From Pseudomonadota bacterium (GTDB lineage Bacteria; Pseudomonadota; Alphaproteobacteria; Rhizobiales; Hyphomicrobiaceae): a DNA stretch of 64,000 bases. The translations under genes and the position numbers were made by a program. The notes below the pieces were generated by a model that saw nothing but the letters and a program-made list of their open reading frames with translations, had not been told where the DNA came from and ran no database searches. Shown here one piece after another: positions 50,188 through 59,425 of the stretch (positions are counted from its first letter, which is position 1; every line of letters begins with the position of its first letter). The stretch lies in assembly GCA_018242295.1 (NCBI GenBank), contig JAFECE010000001.1, positions 233,939-297,938 of the forward strand, given 5' to 3'.

Positions 50188-50901
50188 ATGCGACCTTCTA
50201 AACGCAAGCCGGACGAGCTGCGCCGGGTATCGATCGAGCGCGCCGTTTCAAAACACGCCGAGGGCTCTTGCCTCATCAAGTTCGGCGACACGCACGTTCT
50301 ATGCACGGCCAGCTTGGAAGAGCGTCTGCCACAGTGGCTCAAGGGGCAAGGCCGCGGCTGGGTTACCGCCGAATACGCAATGTTGCCGCGGTCGACGCAC
50401 GAGCGCACGCGGCGCGAGGTGACGAGCGGCCATCCTTCGGGCCGAACACAGGAAATTCAGCGGCTTGTCGGCCGCGCGCTCCGAGCCGTCGTCGATCTCA
50501 ACAAGCTTGGCGAACGCCAGATCACGGTCGATTGCGACGTCATCCAGGCCGACGGCGGGACGCGCACGGCGTCGATCACGGGCGCCTGGGTTGCTCTTCA
50601 CGATTGCATCCAATGGATGAAAATGCGTGACATAGTGAAGGAAAACGTCTTGCGTGATCACGTGGCGGCGGTTTCCTGCGGGCTTTACAAGGGCGAGCCG
50701 GTGCTCGACCTCGACTACGCCGAAGACAGCAACGCGGATGCCGATTCCAATTTCGTGATGACCGGCACGGGCGGCATCGTCGAAATTCAGGGAACGGCGG
50801 AGACGACGCCCTTCAGCGAAGAGCGTTTCACCGAACTCATGCATCTCGCGAAGAAGGGCATCGGGGAATTGGTGCAGCTGCAGAAGCTGACGGTCGCCTA
50901 G
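50188..50901 (+). CDS. rph: ribonuclease PH
   Basis: A 237-residue phosphorolytic 3'-exonuclease that trims tRNA precursors. [20 protein letters not shown], then [16 protein letters not shown] and [16 protein letters not shown] (phosphate-binding Arg region) are conserved. [20 protein letters not shown] carries the metal-binding acidic cluster. It is divergent from hrcA and heads a rph to dsbB gene line. Confidence 0.97.
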   Translation: MRPSKRKPDELRRVSIERAVSKHAEGSCLIKFGDTHVLCTASLEERLPQWLKGQGRGWVTAEYAMLPRSTHERTRREVTSGHPSGRTQEIQRLVGRALRAVVDLNKLGERQITVDCDVIQADGGTRTASITGAWVALHDCIQWMKMRDIVKENVLRDHVAAVSCGLYKGEPVLDLDYAEDSNADADSNFVMTGTGGIVEIQGTAETTPFSEERFTELMHLAKKGIGELVQLQKLTVA

Positions 50902-50983
50902 AACATTTGCAAAAGTGTCTGCCGCAACGGGATGCAAATGTTAGAATTGGATCACTAGCGGCAGTTACAAAAGGTGGCAGGGC

Positions 50984-51409
50984 ATGTTTGGAGAATTCGC
51001 CCTTGTCGTCGCCGCGCTCTTCACGGGCGCGGCCATCTACATCAACTGGGCGGAGCAGCCCGCCCGGCTCGGTCTCGATGATCATGCTATGCTTGCGGAA
51101 TGGAAGCCGAGCTACGCGCGCGGGTTCCAGATGCAGGCCTCCCTCGCGGTCATCGGGTTCATCCTCGGCACGCTCGAGGCCATGGTCACCGGAAGATGGA
51201 TCTGGTTTGTGGGCGCGTTGGCTCTCATTGCGAATTGGCCGTTTACGCTTTTTGTAATCATGCCGGTCAACAAAGAGCTTGAAGCAACCCCGCTCGAGCG
51301 TGCCGGGCCGAAAACGCGGGCGCTCGTCGAGCGATGGGGGATGCTGCACGGCGTTCGAAGCGCGCTCGGAGCGCTCAGCCTTGGATTATACCTATGGGCG
51401 TTGATCTGA
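50984..51409 (+). CDS. DUF1772 family membrane protein
   Basis: A 141-residue protein with four hydrophobic segments (about residues 1-22, 48-66, 72-92 and 120-140). AIYINWAEQPARL and NWPFTLFVIMPVNKEL are the conserved blocks of DUF1772, a family that includes anthrone oxygenase-like proteins. Its role in bacteria is unknown. The stop overlaps the start of the following VOC gene by 16 bp. Confidence 0.85.
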   Translation: MFGEFALVVAALFTGAAIYINWAEQPARLGLDDHAMLAEWKPSYARGFQMQASLAVIGFILGTLEAMVTGRWIWFVGALALIANWPFTLFVIMPVNKELEATPLERAGPKTRALVERWGMLHGVRSALGALSLGLYLWALI

Positions 51410-51828
51410 ACTCTCGTCCTCAACCTCTCAGAATCCTTGAAACGGTTCTTTATGCCCCCAACCTGACGCGGATGGAGGATTTCTACCGCCGTGCCCTCAG
51501 GCTGGAGCCGTTTGCGGCCGTTCCGGGCCGCCACATATTCTATCGCTTCGGAGACCAGATGCTGCTGATTTTCAATCCTGACGTGACGCAATTTTCTGCT
51601 GCGGAGAATTCGATGCGGGTGCCGCCTCACGGGGCGGAGGGGGAAGGGCACATCTGCTTCGGTGCGTCCGGCGAAGACATCGCACTCTGGCGGACGAAGC
51701 TCGAGAGCCTTGGCGTGACGATCGAGGCCGATTTCGAATGGCCGGGCGGCGGACGCTCTATCTATTTCCGCGATCCCGCAGGGAATTGCCTCGAGATTGC
51801 CGAGCCGCGCATTTGGGGTGTGGCGTGA
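51394..51828 (+). CDS. VOC family (glyoxalase/bleomycin-resistance fold) protein
   Basis: A 144-residue protein. Two beta-alpha-beta-beta-beta units are read from [20 protein letters not shown] and [30 protein letters not shown] carries the usual C-terminal metal-ligand Glu. Substrate unknown. It overlaps the DUF1772 stop (16 bp) and the rdgB start by 1 bp (TGATG), so the three are translationally coupled. Confidence 0.85.
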   Translation: MGVDLNSRPQPLRILETVLYAPNLTRMEDFYRRALRLEPFAAVPGRHIFYRFGDQMLLIFNPDVTQFSAAENSMRVPPHGAEGEGHICFGASGEDIALWRTKLESLGVTIEADFEWPGGGRSIYFRDPAGNCLEIAEPRIWGVA

Positions 51829-52715
51829 TGCGGCTTTCGAAAGGGACGCGCGTCGTCGTCGCCAGTCACAATCCGGGCAAGGTCTGGGAAATCAATCAGC
51901 TCATTCATCCGTATGGTCTCGATGCCGTATCGGCGGGCGAGCTTGGCCTCGCGGAGCCGGACGAAACAGAGACGACGTTTGAAGGCAATGCGCGGCTCAA
52001 GGCCCTTGCCGCGGCCGAAGGGTCGGGGCTGCCGGCGCTCGCTGACGATTCAGGTCTCGAAGTCGATTGTCTCGACGGTCAACCAGGTATCTATTCAGCG
52101 CGCTGGGCCGGTCCCGGCAAAGACTTCGGCCTAGCGATGAAGAAGGTTGCGGACGAAATCGCGCACCGGGATGGCTGGAACGGGAATGGCGACGGTCCGG
52201 GCGCCAATTTCATCTCGGTCCTCTGTCTTGCGTGGCCCAACGGCGAGGTCAGGACGTTCGAGGGCAAGGTGTTTGGCAACCTGGTCTGGCCGCCGCGCGG
52301 CGGCAACGGCTTCGGCTATGATCCGATATTCGTGCCAAAGGGCGATACGCGGACGTTCGGCGAGATGGAGCCGGAAGAGAAGTACGCCATTTCGCACCGG
52401 ACGCGCGCTTTCGCAGCGTTCAAAGCGGCGATGCTGGACGAGATATCGCCCGGTGCGGCGAACGCGGAACCCGATAAGCGGGACATCGCCGCATTTTCGG
52501 CGGCTGCCGCCAGTCTTTCGACACGCGTCGAGGCGGTGGCCTTTATCGAGCGTTTGAAAGACGACCTTGCTGCGCATCAGCAGGAATGGAAAAACGCGAC
52601 GCTTGAATCCTATCTCGACGCCTTGGCGCGCGCGCTCGGGGCGATGCCGGCGAGCGAGGAACCTGCGTGGCGGCAGTTGTCCAAGGCCATGTTGGCCGCG
52701 AGCAGTCATGACTGA
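51828..52715 (+). CDS. rdgB: XTP/dITP diphosphatase RdgB fused to an extra C-terminal domain
   Basis: A 295-residue protein. Residues 1 to about 206 are the Ham1/RdgB pyrophosphatase that clears non-canonical purine nucleotides: SHNPGK (13-18), DDSG (73-76), [11 protein letters not shown] (158-168) and SHR (189-191). Ordinary RdgB proteins end here (about 200 residues). A linker leads to a further domain at 231-295 ([18 protein letters not shown], then [15 protein letters not shown] and [11 protein letters not shown]). It resembles a small stand-alone family that I know as DUF7660. hemW overlaps its end by 8 bp. Confidence 0.93.
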   Translation: MRLSKGTRVVVASHNPGKVWEINQLIHPYGLDAVSAGELGLAEPDETETTFEGNARLKALAAAEGSGLPALADDSGLEVDCLDGQPGIYSARWAGPGKDFGLAMKKVADEIAHRDGWNGNGDGPGANFISVLCLAWPNGEVRTFEGKVFGNLVWPPRGGNGFGYDPIFVPKGDTRTFGEMEPEEKYAISHRTRAFAAFKAAMLDEISPGAANAEPDKRDIAAFSAAAASLSTRVEAVAFIERLKDDLAAHQQEWKNATLESYLDALARALGAMPASEEPAWRQLSKAMLAASSHD

Positions 52716-54006
52716 TGTGGGTCAGACTTTCGGCGTTTATGTCCACTGGCCGTTCTGCGCGCAGAAATGCCCGTATTGCGACTTCAACAGCCATGTGCGT
52801 TTCAAGGGCTGGGACGAGGCGCGGTTTCTCGCAGCGTATAAACGTGAGATCGATTGGGTCGCCGAACGGATCGGCACACGCACCGTCACGAGCATCTTCT
52901 TCGGCGGGGGAACCCCGTCGCTGATGCAAGCCGGCACCGTGGCGGCGATCATCGAGCACATCGAAAAGCGCTGGGGTATCGCGCGGCAGGCCGAGATCAC
53001 GCTCGAAGCCAATCCCGGAAGCGTCGAAGCGGCACGTTTTCGCGGCTTTCGCGACGCGGGCGTCAATCGCGTGTCGATCGGCGTGCAGTCGCTTCGGGAC
53101 CCCGAGCTTCGCAAGCTCGGCCGCATTCACAGTGTCGATGAAGCGAAGGCCGCTCTCGAAATCGCGCGCGGCACGTTCGAGCGATTTTCGTTCGACCTCA
53201 TATATGCCCGGCCCGGGCAGACTGTCGATGATTGGCGTGCGGAGCTTGCCGAAGCGCTCGATCTCGCGGGCGATCATCTCTCCCTCTATCAGCTGACGAT
53301 CGAGCCCGACACGCCCTATGCCGCGCTTCACGCGCAAGGCAAGCTCGTCATTCCGGACGATCACGATGCGAGCGTGCTCTACGAGATCACGGAAGAGATG
53401 ACGGGAAAGCGCGGCCTCGCGGCTTACGAAGTTTCGAACTACGCGCGGCCGGGCTCGGAAAGCCGGCACAATCTTCTCTATTGGCGCTACGGGGAATACG
53501 CGGGCGTTGGGCCCGGCGCGCATGGCCGCATCCGGATCGGCGACAGCCGTATTGCGACGGTCGCCGAGCGCCATCCGGAAGGCTGGGCCACCCATGTCGA
53601 GGAGGCCGGTCACGGCTTCACGGAAATGACGAAGCTTGCCCGGGCCGAGCAGGCTGACGAAATGCTTCTGATGGGATTGCGTCTCAGCGAGGGCATCGAT
53701 CTCGATCAGCTCGCCGAGCTTGGCGGCGCCCGGCCTTCGGCCGGTGCCATCGCGGAACTCGAAAGCCTCGGGTTGCTGCAGTCCGCGCGTCAATCGCCAG
53801 CCTCGACGGGAGATTGGCGGAAAAATGAGCTCAATGACATCGTGCTCTGTGCCGGTCCCGGCTTGGCACCGGAGAAAATTGTACCCGGTCCGGACAGGAT
53901 CCGCGTGACGCCCGCGGGGCGCCTCGTGCTTAACGCGGTTGTCGCAAAGCTTTCAAAAAGCTTTCAGCCAGCGGAACGCATGGACAACTTCCGTACCGCC
54001 GTATAA
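52708..54006 (+). CDS. hemW: radical SAM heme chaperone HemW-like protein
   Basis: A 432-residue protein of the coproporphyrinogen-III-oxidase-like family. The SAM cluster cysteines are Cys17, Cys21 and Cys24 ([14 protein letters not shown]). [26 protein letters not shown] and [11 protein letters not shown] follow. The full set matches HemW, a heme-trafficking protein, and not HemN, since HemN needs a fourth nearby Cys. It overlaps rdgB by 8 bp, a common arrangement. Confidence 0.92.
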   Translation: MTDVGQTFGVYVHWPFCAQKCPYCDFNSHVRFKGWDEARFLAAYKREIDWVAERIGTRTVTSIFFGGGTPSLMQAGTVAAIIEHIEKRWGIARQAEITLEANPGSVEAARFRGFRDAGVNRVSIGVQSLRDPELRKLGRIHSVDEAKAALEIARGTFERFSFDLIYARPGQTVDDWRAELAEALDLAGDHLSLYQLTIEPDTPYAALHAQGKLVIPDDHDASVLYEITEEMTGKRGLAAYEVSNYARPGSESRHNLLYWRYGEYAGVGPGAHGRIRIGDSRIATVAERHPEGWATHVEEAGHGFTEMTKLARAEQADEMLLMGLRLSEGIDLDQLAELGGARPSAGAIAELESLGLLQSARQSPASTGDWRKNELNDIVLCAGPGLAPEKIVPGPDRIRVTPAGRLVLNAVVAKLSKSFQPAERMDNFRTAV

Positions 54007-54015
54007 GCAGCGCAG

Positions 54016-54597
54016 ATGCTTCGGGGAATCTACGATTGGACGATGCGGACGGCGGCCAGTGAAAGGGCCCCGCAGGCGCTTGCCGCGGTTTCGTTCGCGG
54101 AGAGCTCGTTCTTCCCCATCCCTCCCGACATCATGCTGATACCGATGGTATTGAGCCAGCCGCGGAAGGCGTGGTGGTATGCGACTATCGCGACGATCTC
54201 TTCCGTCGTCGGAGGATTACTCGGCTACGCAATCGGATATTACCTTTACGATGCCGTTGGCGCGCCCATTCTGAAGTTCTACGGGCGCGAGCACGCGCTC
54301 GACGCGTTCACGGCCTTCGTTCAGCAGTACGGGGTCGCCGCGGTCATCATCAAAGGCATGACGCCCATCCCCTACAAGGTCGTGACCATCGCGGCGGGCG
54401 TCGGCAAGATGGATATTCTGTCGTTCATCGGCGCCAGCATCGTGGCGCGTGCGATGCGCTTCTATCTGGTCGCTGGTCTCTTATATTTCTTCGGCGAGCC
54501 TATTCGGTCTTTCATCGAAGGCCGGCTCGCGCTCGTCACCACGGCGTTTGTCGTTTTGCTCGTCGGCGGGTTCGTGGCGGTACGGTATATTTTCTAG
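54016..54597 (+). CDS. YqaA/DedA-like (VTT-domain) membrane protein
   Basis: A 193-residue inner-membrane protein. ESSFFPIPPDIMLIPMVL, VGGLLGYAIGYYLYD and KGMTPIPYKVVTIAAG are the blocks of the YqaA family, related to DedA transporters and carrying the re-entrant VTT fold. Proteins of this type flip lipids or export small ions; function here is unknown. It lies 9 bp after hemW. Confidence 0.88.
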   Translation: MLRGIYDWTMRTAASERAPQALAAVSFAESSFFPIPPDIMLIPMVLSQPRKAWWYATIATISSVVGGLLGYAIGYYLYDAVGAPILKFYGREHALDAFTAFVQQYGVAAVIIKGMTPIPYKVVTIAAGVGKMDILSFIGASIVARAMRFYLVAGLLYFFGEPIRSFIEGRLALVTTAFVVLLVGGFVAVRYIF

Positions 54598-54610
54598 CTC
54601 GGGTCCGATC

Positions 54611-55153
54611 ATGCAATTTGGCGAGGGCGTTCAGCGCGGGACGGATTACCAGCTCGGGGCGCTGGCGCTGTTCCTGTCGATCCTGACGATCGCAGCGGCG
54701 CTCGGGTTTCAATACATCGGCGGCTACGTGCCGTGCATGCTCTGCCTCTGGGAGCGGTATGCCTATTACGCGGCCATTCCGTTGCTTTTCATCGCCCTGG
54801 TGCTGACGTCCGGCGGCCAGCGCGGCCCAGCTACGGCAATCTTTTTCGTCGTCGGGCTGGCGTTTCTGGCGAACACCGTGCTCGGCATCTATCACGCCGG
54901 GGCCGAGTGGAAGTTCTGGCCGGGTCCGGCGACGTGCGGCGGCGGCGAAGCTCTGACGACGACGGCTGGCAACCTCTTAAATGACCTTCAGAACATCCAC
55001 GTCATCAAGTGCGATGAAGCCGCGATGCGCTTCCTCGGCATTTCCTTTGCCGGGTGGAATGCCGTCGCGTCGTTTTTTCTGATGATGATCGCTTTCGCCG
55101 CCGCTTTGGCTGGGCGCGAGCAGAGTCCGGAGACAGCAGCTCAAAATTTCTGA
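54611..55153 (+). CDS. dsbB: disulfide bond formation protein B
   Basis: A 180-residue membrane protein, four helices. The quinone-linked pair Cys42/Cys45 (YVPCMLCLWERY) and the second pair Cys109 (PATCGGG) and Cys134 (HVIKCDE) match DsbB. It re-oxidises periplasmic DsbA. ATG 54611 starts 13 bp after the YqaA-like stop. No dsbA is adjacent. Confidence 0.93.
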   Translation: MQFGEGVQRGTDYQLGALALFLSILTIAAALGFQYIGGYVPCMLCLWERYAYYAAIPLLFIALVLTSGGQRGPATAIFFVVGLAFLANTVLGIYHAGAEWKFWPGPATCGGGEALTTTAGNLLNDLQNIHVIKCDEAAMRFLGISFAGWNAVASFFLMMIAFAAALAGREQSPETAAQNF

Positions 55154-55358
55154 GCTTGTCCACAATTGTCGTTTCGCGAAAAAACGTTGATTTTGTTGCT
55201 TGATCGATACTGTCAAGCGCTGCCGACTTCGAATTTCATCTCAGAGACAGAATAGCGCCTTCCCGTTGCCTGAATGTGACGGCTATTCTTGCTTCGTTCG
55301 CGGGACACGGGCGTTATCGGAATGTGTGGTTATCGTTCAAGCGTAGGGAGCCTTCCCA

Positions 55359-55748
55359 GTGGCGTATGCGTTGCGTTCTTCGAGAGCAAAACTCGGAGCA
55401 GATACCACCGGTTCGACGGATGCCGTTTCCGCCCCGTCTTTGAGTACGCGTAGCGTTGTTGCGTTTCGTAAGCGTTCGTTGCGTAGCGTTGAGTCCGAGT
55501 GCGGCCAGACCCCGAAAGAGGTTCTGTCCGGTGTGTTCACAAATCTCAGGCGAGCCGCCTCGACAAATTTGTCGATGCGTATGTCCCGGCGGTTCGCCCG
55601 CACTCTCCACGATGATCGGGAAGCCGATTCGTGGAGCGGTGTGAAGGCAGAGGATTGGGCTTGGCGTCCGATTGGAGATGTTGCGCTGACCGTCATGCGG
55701 AGCGCCGCTCTTTCAGCCGCCGTCGCGAAGTTGCGAAAGCCCCAGTAG
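55359..55748 (+). CDS. hypothetical basic protein
   Basis: A 129-residue Arg/Ser-rich protein if GTG 55359 (GGGAG 8 bases upstream) is the start. A helical N-terminus is followed by TKEV-type and LRRAASTNLSMRMSRRFAR basic segments, with WSGVKAEDWAW near the C-terminus. No family recognised. An overlapping antisense frame at 55337-55696 shows no better features. Short repeats of GCGTAGCGTTG occur within it (55448 and 55481). Confidence 0.4.
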   Translation: MAYALRSSRAKLGADTTGSTDAVSAPSLSTRSVVAFRKRSLRSVESECGQTPKEVLSGVFTNLRRAASTNLSMRMSRRFARTLHDDREADSWSGVKAEDWAWRPIGDVALTVMRSAALSAAVAKLRKPQ

Positions 55749-56003
55749 CGTTGACCGTTGCGTTCGTGTGCGTGTCGAATTGTAAGGCGTTGGACAAAAG
55801 GATTTCGGAAAGCAGCTGGCTTTCCAACGAGCTGGCAGACGCACGGAGCGTGATCGAGTTAGCCCTCCATCGAGACATCATGTGACAAGGTCTCGCGTAG
55901 TGATGTCAAGGCGCTCTGTGTGTCTGCCGCCATCGTCTGGAACAGCCAAGCTTCGGGAATCGTTCCACTACGAAGACTCATTTTATTTGCGGAGTTCGCC
56001 CAG

Positions 56004-56222
56004 ATGACCCCGTCGGTTCCAGATTATCTCAGCCCCATTCAGTGGCATCAGGCCGTGGCTGTCAGCCGCGAGCAATGCGCGCGAATTTTCCGGGATGGAG
56101 GAACGCCGGCCGATGCACTGCTCGCGTTCGGGCTCAACGCCGAAGCGGGCGCGAATTGGGAGCGCGTCGTCGATATCGTCGCCGCAGAGATTTGCGCGCA
56201 TCCGATCAAGCGCGCCGCTTGA
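56004..56222 (+). CDS. small hypothetical protein
   Basis: A 72-residue protein from ATG 56004 with GGAG 9 bases upstream. It has two helical stretches, YLSPIQWHQAVAVSREQCAR and NWERVVDIVAAEICAHPIK, and a Gly/Ala-rich centre. The family is not recognised. A rhizobial palindromic repeat begins 4 bp after its stop. Confidence 0.55.
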   Translation: MTPSVPDYLSPIQWHQAVAVSREQCARIFRDGGTPADALLAFGLNAEAGANWERVVDIVAAEICAHPIKRAA

Positions 56223-56226
56223 GGCA

Positions 56227-56331
56227 CTAGAGCGTTTCCGCTTTTCTTTGAATCGCGAAACCGCTCTAGCCTTTTGTTTAGACGCAATTCCGGACGCAAA
56301 ACCGTTGCACACTTTTGCTGGAATTGCTCTA
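56227..56331. repeat. rhizobial palindromic repeat (AGAGCGTTTCCGC type)
   Basis: The left part, CTAGAGCGTTTCCGCTTTTC to CGCGAAACCGCTCTAG, is a hairpin. The right part runs from GACGCAATTCCGGACGC to GGAATTGCTCTA and is a second hairpin arm of the same family. It is the pattern common in Rhizobium and relatives. It ends on the stop codon of the HNH gene. Confidence 0.8.
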
Positions 56332-56889
56332 CGGTTCGAGTTCGGTATCCCAGTAGAGATAGTCGAGCCAGCTTTCGTGCAGATAGTTCGGCGGGAATAG
56401 CCGGCCGTTGCGGTGCAGTTCGAACACGGTCGGACGATAGGGCTCGTGGGCAGGGAACATGCCCGCGGCCCTTGGCATCAAACCACCCTTCCTCAGATTG
56501 CACGGCGCGCAGGCGGTGACGACGTTGTCCCATCGCGTCTGTCCGCCGCGCGAGCGCGGGATCAGGTGATCGAACGTCAGATCGTTCTTGTCGCCGCAAT
56601 ACTGACAGCTGAAGCGATCGCGCAGGAAGACGTTGAACCTCGTGAACGCCGGGTAGAGCGCGGGCTTCACATACGTCTTCAGCGATACGACGCTCGGCAG
56701 CTTCAGCTCGAACGACGGGCTTCTGACATAGCGCTCGTATTCGGAGACGATGTTCACGCGGTCGAGAAAGACCGCTTTCACCGTGTCCTGCCAGCTCCAG
56801 AGCGACAGAGGGTAGTAGCTGAGCGGACGGAAGTCGGCGTTCAGCACGAGAGCCGGACAATTATCCGGTATTGTCACGTGAGCATTCAC
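56329..56889 (-). CDS. HNH endonuclease
   Basis: A 186-residue protein if started at GTG 56889; an open frame extends to ATG 56973 without conservation. The nuclease core is Cys95-x2-Cys98 (FSCQYCGD), Asp107-His108, Asn122 and Cys127-x2-Cys130 (TACAPCNLRKGG), a zinc-stabilised HNH fold. The N-terminal LVLNADFRPLSYYPLSLWSW and FLDRVNIVSEYE are typical of the common alphaproteobacterial HNH family. It is a housekeeping-type protein with no known restriction partner here. Confidence 0.85.
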   Translation of the reverse strand: MNAHVTIPDNCPALVLNADFRPLSYYPLSLWSWQDTVKAVFLDRVNIVSEYERYVRSPSFELKLPSVVSLKTYVKPALYPAFTRFNVFLRDRFSCQYCGDKNDLTFDHLIPRSRGGQTRWDNVVTACAPCNLRKGGLMPRAAGMFPAHEPYRPTVFELHRNGRLFPPNYLHESWLDYLYWDTELEP

Positions 56890-57021
56890 AGTCGCGCAAA
56901 CCTCGCGGTTTTGATCCGCCGAATCGCGTTTTGGCCCCCACTTGAACGCCGGGATACTAGCCGCGCATATCAATTCTGTGAAGCATTGGGACCGATGTGT
57001 CGCGGAGGCCGGTTTCGATCT

Positions 57022-57729
57022 TTATTTCAACGTCTTGTATGTTTTCGTGACGATCGGCTTTGCGGCTCTCCCCAGGAGAGCGCGGCGCCGGAAGGCGTAA
57101 TCGGCCCAGAGGAGGCGGGCGGCGACGGCGCGTGCGGGCCGCCAGCGTTCAGCAATTTCTTCGAGCTCATCCGCGGTCGGCCGGCGCTCGAGCTTGAAGT
57201 GATGCTGAACCGCGAGCTGCAGGGCGAGATCGCCGGGGGCGAAGGCATCGCGGCGCGCGAGCGCAAAGAGAATATAGATATCGGCCGTCCAGGGACCGAT
57301 GCCGTGAATGGCGGTGAGCTGCTCGACGATCATAGGCTCAGCCGAAACATTCAGCGTTTGGAAGTTCAGTTCTTCCTTGAGCACGGCGTGCGACAGCGCT
57401 TTGAGCGTTCGGATTTTGCCGTTCGAAAGACCGAGGCCCTTCAGCGCAACGTCACTTTGCGCCAGCATCGTTTCGGGCGTCATCGGCAGCAATCCCGCTT
57501 CGACGCGCGACCAGATTGCCGCCGCACTTTGAGCCGAGAGCTGCTGACCGACGACGATTTTCGCGAGTCCTGAAAAGTCGGGCGGAAAGTTTCGCATTGG
57601 GGGCGCGCCCGTGCGTTTGAATATCAGCGACATGACTTTGCATTGCTCGCCAAGCTTTGCGGCTGCAGCTTTGAGCTGGCGCTCGGTCGTCACCGTCGGA
57701 TATCGTTGCTCGGCCAAACTTTTGCTCAA
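57022..57729 (-). CDS. DNA-3-methyladenine glycosylase II (AlkA-type)
   Basis: A 235-residue HhH-GPD base-excision glycosylase. AKIVVGQQLSAQSAAAIW, the helix-hairpin-helix AIHGIGPWTADIY (140-152) and catalytic Asp167 (AFAPGDLALQ) are present. There are no iron-sulfur cysteines, so it is the AlkA and not the Nth/MutY class. TTG 57729 has GGAG upstream; the frame is open further but would overlap the divergent gene at 57807. Confidence 0.88.
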   Translation of the reverse strand: MSKSLAEQRYPTVTTERQLKAAAAKLGEQCKVMSLIFKRTGAPPMRNFPPDFSGLAKIVVGQQLSAQSAAAIWSRVEAGLLPMTPETMLAQSDVALKGLGLSNGKIRTLKALSHAVLKEELNFQTLNVSAEPMIVEQLTAIHGIGPWTADIYILFALARRDAFAPGDLALQLAVQHHFKLERRPTADELEEIAERWRPARAVAARLLWADYAFRRRALLGRAAKPIVTKTYKTLK

Positions 57730-57806
57730 ACTTTTTTGCTCCGGGGCGAAGTTGCAAAGAGCGAATATTATTCTGTTGTCTCGCGCGTGGTGGGAGAGCG
57801 TGGAAA

Positions 57807-58331
57807 ATGACAAAGATAGCTGGAATTCCGATCGCTGCAATTTTTTGTGCATGCACTATTTCGCAAGCTGATGCGCGCTCGTGGCAGGATAGCTGGGCGA
57901 CTGTCATCAACGAGCGTCACGGTTTTGCCATTGCGTACCCCGACAACATTTTCACGCAGAAGAGCGTGCAGCCGAAGACGGACGAAGGGGGCGTCTATCT
58001 TTCAAAGGACGGCAAAGCAAAATTGCTCGTCGGCGCGTTCGAGAACGCGGATCACCAGTCTTTAGAGGACTATCGCAAATTTTTGATCTCCGACCAGTAT
58101 GCGAACGCGAAGATCGACTACGCGCCGATAAAGGCGCGCTGGTTCGTGCTATCGGGCGATCGCGACGGAGAGACATTCTATCAACGCGTCAGCTTTACGT
58201 GCGGCGGTAAACTCATAAATAGTTGGGCCATGCTTTATCCGACCAGTGAACGAAAGACCTATGACCGCGTCGTTGAGGCGATTGCGCGGACGTATACGCC
58301 AGGTGCGGGCCGAACGGGTGCTTGCGACTGA
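57807..58331 (+). CDS. secreted hypothetical protein
   Basis: A 174-residue protein with a short signal peptide (AGIPIAAIFCACTISQADA, cleavage after DARS). The mature part has HGFAIAYPDNIFTQK and GAFENADHQSLEDYRKFL, resembling small periplasmic proteins of unknown function. A DNA-3-methyladenine glycosylase gene diverges from it. The stop overlaps the GluQ start by 1 bp (TGATG), so gluQ may be co-translated. Confidence 0.7.
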   Translation: MTKIAGIPIAAIFCACTISQADARSWQDSWATVINERHGFAIAYPDNIFTQKSVQPKTDEGGVYLSKDGKAKLLVGAFENADHQSLEDYRKFLISDQYANAKIDYAPIKARWFVLSGDRDGETFYQRVSFTCGGKLINSWAMLYPTSERKTYDRVVEAIARTYTPGAGRTGACD

Positions 58332-59191
58332 TGACCTCTGTCACGCGTTTTGCGCCATCGCCCAACGGGCTCTTGCACGTTGGCCACGCGCTCTCAGCCA
58401 TCATCGCTCATGATGTCGCCCGCAAGAATGGCGGCCGCTTTCTGTTGCGCATCGAGGATATCGATATCGCGCGTCGGCGTCCGGAATACGTGTCAGCGAT
58501 TTTCGAAGATCTGAATTGGCTCGGGCTTTCATGGGAAGAGCCGGTGCTCGTCCAATCGGAGCATTTTTCGGAATATCTCGCCGCGGCTGACCGGCTCATT
58601 CAAATGGGGCTTCTCTATCCCTGCTTTGCGTCGCGCAGCGAAATTGCCGCCGCGGCCGATCCGGAAAAAACAGATCCGGACGGCACGCCGATCTATCCCG
58701 GACTTTGGCGTGGCGCGTCAGCCGAGAATGTCGGTCAGCGCATGGCCGCCGGGGAATCGCCGGCGCTGCGTCTCAACATGGACGGGGCGCTGCAGGCGCT
58801 CAAGGCGAAGCGCGGAGATAAACCGCTGACGTTCGTCGAGGTCGCCGAAGATGGCAGCTCGGAAACGCGAACGGCAGAGCCGCACCGTTGGGGCGATGCC
58901 ATCATCGTGCGAAAAGAGGTGCCTGCGAGCTATCATCTCTCCGTCGTTGTCGACGATGCGCGCCAAGGCGTGACGCACGTGACGCGCGGGCAGGATCTTT
59001 TGCCGGCGACCGATTTGCAGCGCCTATTGCAGGAACTCCTGGATTTGCCAGAGCCCGTCTATTCGCATCACCGGCTCATCAAATGGTCGAACGGGCTGAA
59101 GCTCTCGAAGTCAAACCAGGACATGGGGCTCAGGGCGCTGCGTGCGGAAGGGGCGACCGCTGACGATATTCGCCGCGTGATATTCAGCTGA
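58331..59191 (+). CDS. gluQ: glutamyl-queuosine tRNA(Asp) synthetase
   Basis: A 286-residue GlnRS/GluRS catalytic-domain paralog that attaches glutamate to queuosine in tRNA(Asp). The HIGH-like motif is HVGH at 16-19 (FAPSPNGLLHVGHA), the KMSKS-like motif is KLSKS at 257-261, and no anticodon-binding domain follows. The zinc site of E. coli GluQ is degenerate: YPCFASR has one Cys and YPGLWRG lacks the later Cys. ATG 58331 starts it. Confidence 0.93.
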   Translation: MTSVTRFAPSPNGLLHVGHALSAIIAHDVARKNGGRFLLRIEDIDIARRRPEYVSAIFEDLNWLGLSWEEPVLVQSEHFSEYLAAADRLIQMGLLYPCFASRSEIAAAADPEKTDPDGTPIYPGLWRGASAENVGQRMAAGESPALRLNMDGALQALKAKRGDKPLTFVEVAEDGSSETRTAEPHRWGDAIIVRKEVPASYHLSVVVDDARQGVTHVTRGQDLLPATDLQRLLQELLDLPEPVYSHHRLIKWSNGLKLSKSNQDMGLRALRAEGATADDIRRVIFS

Positions 59192-59203
59192 TTATTCTGT
59201 AAA

Positions 59204-59228
59204 CGCCGGCTCAGTTTTTGGGCCGGCG
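59204..59228 (+). terminator. hairpin downstream of gluQ
   Basis: CGCCGGC and GCCGGCG form a 7-bp stem around a TCAGTTTTTGG loop, 12 bp after the gluQ stop. T-rich sequence lies in the loop and not after the stem, so the call is tentative. Confidence 0.4.
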
Positions 59229-59425
59229 AAATTGGCGGATAAGGAATAGGGCGGTTATGGCGGCCTATTCAACTTTCGCCATGGCGCCCCATAAAACGGG
59301 CATTTCGCCATTTATTCTCCCGAGCATAAAAATAAATACATATTTAACGAGACTAATTCTTGTAACTTTCCCCAAATCAGACCAGTTTTAATTATTCTCT
59401 AAGCAATTGTCTGGATTCTGTGTCT

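Noticed and set aside
55337-55696. 119-residue minus-strand frame overlapping the basic hypothetical gene
   Set aside because: The plus-strand frame has a better ribosome site; neither is certain, so only the plus one is listed, at low confidence.
59300-59400. AT-rich stretch with TTAACGAGACTAATT before a hypothetical gene, considered as a CtrA site
   Set aside because: Only one half-site matches; spacing and second TTAA are wrong.
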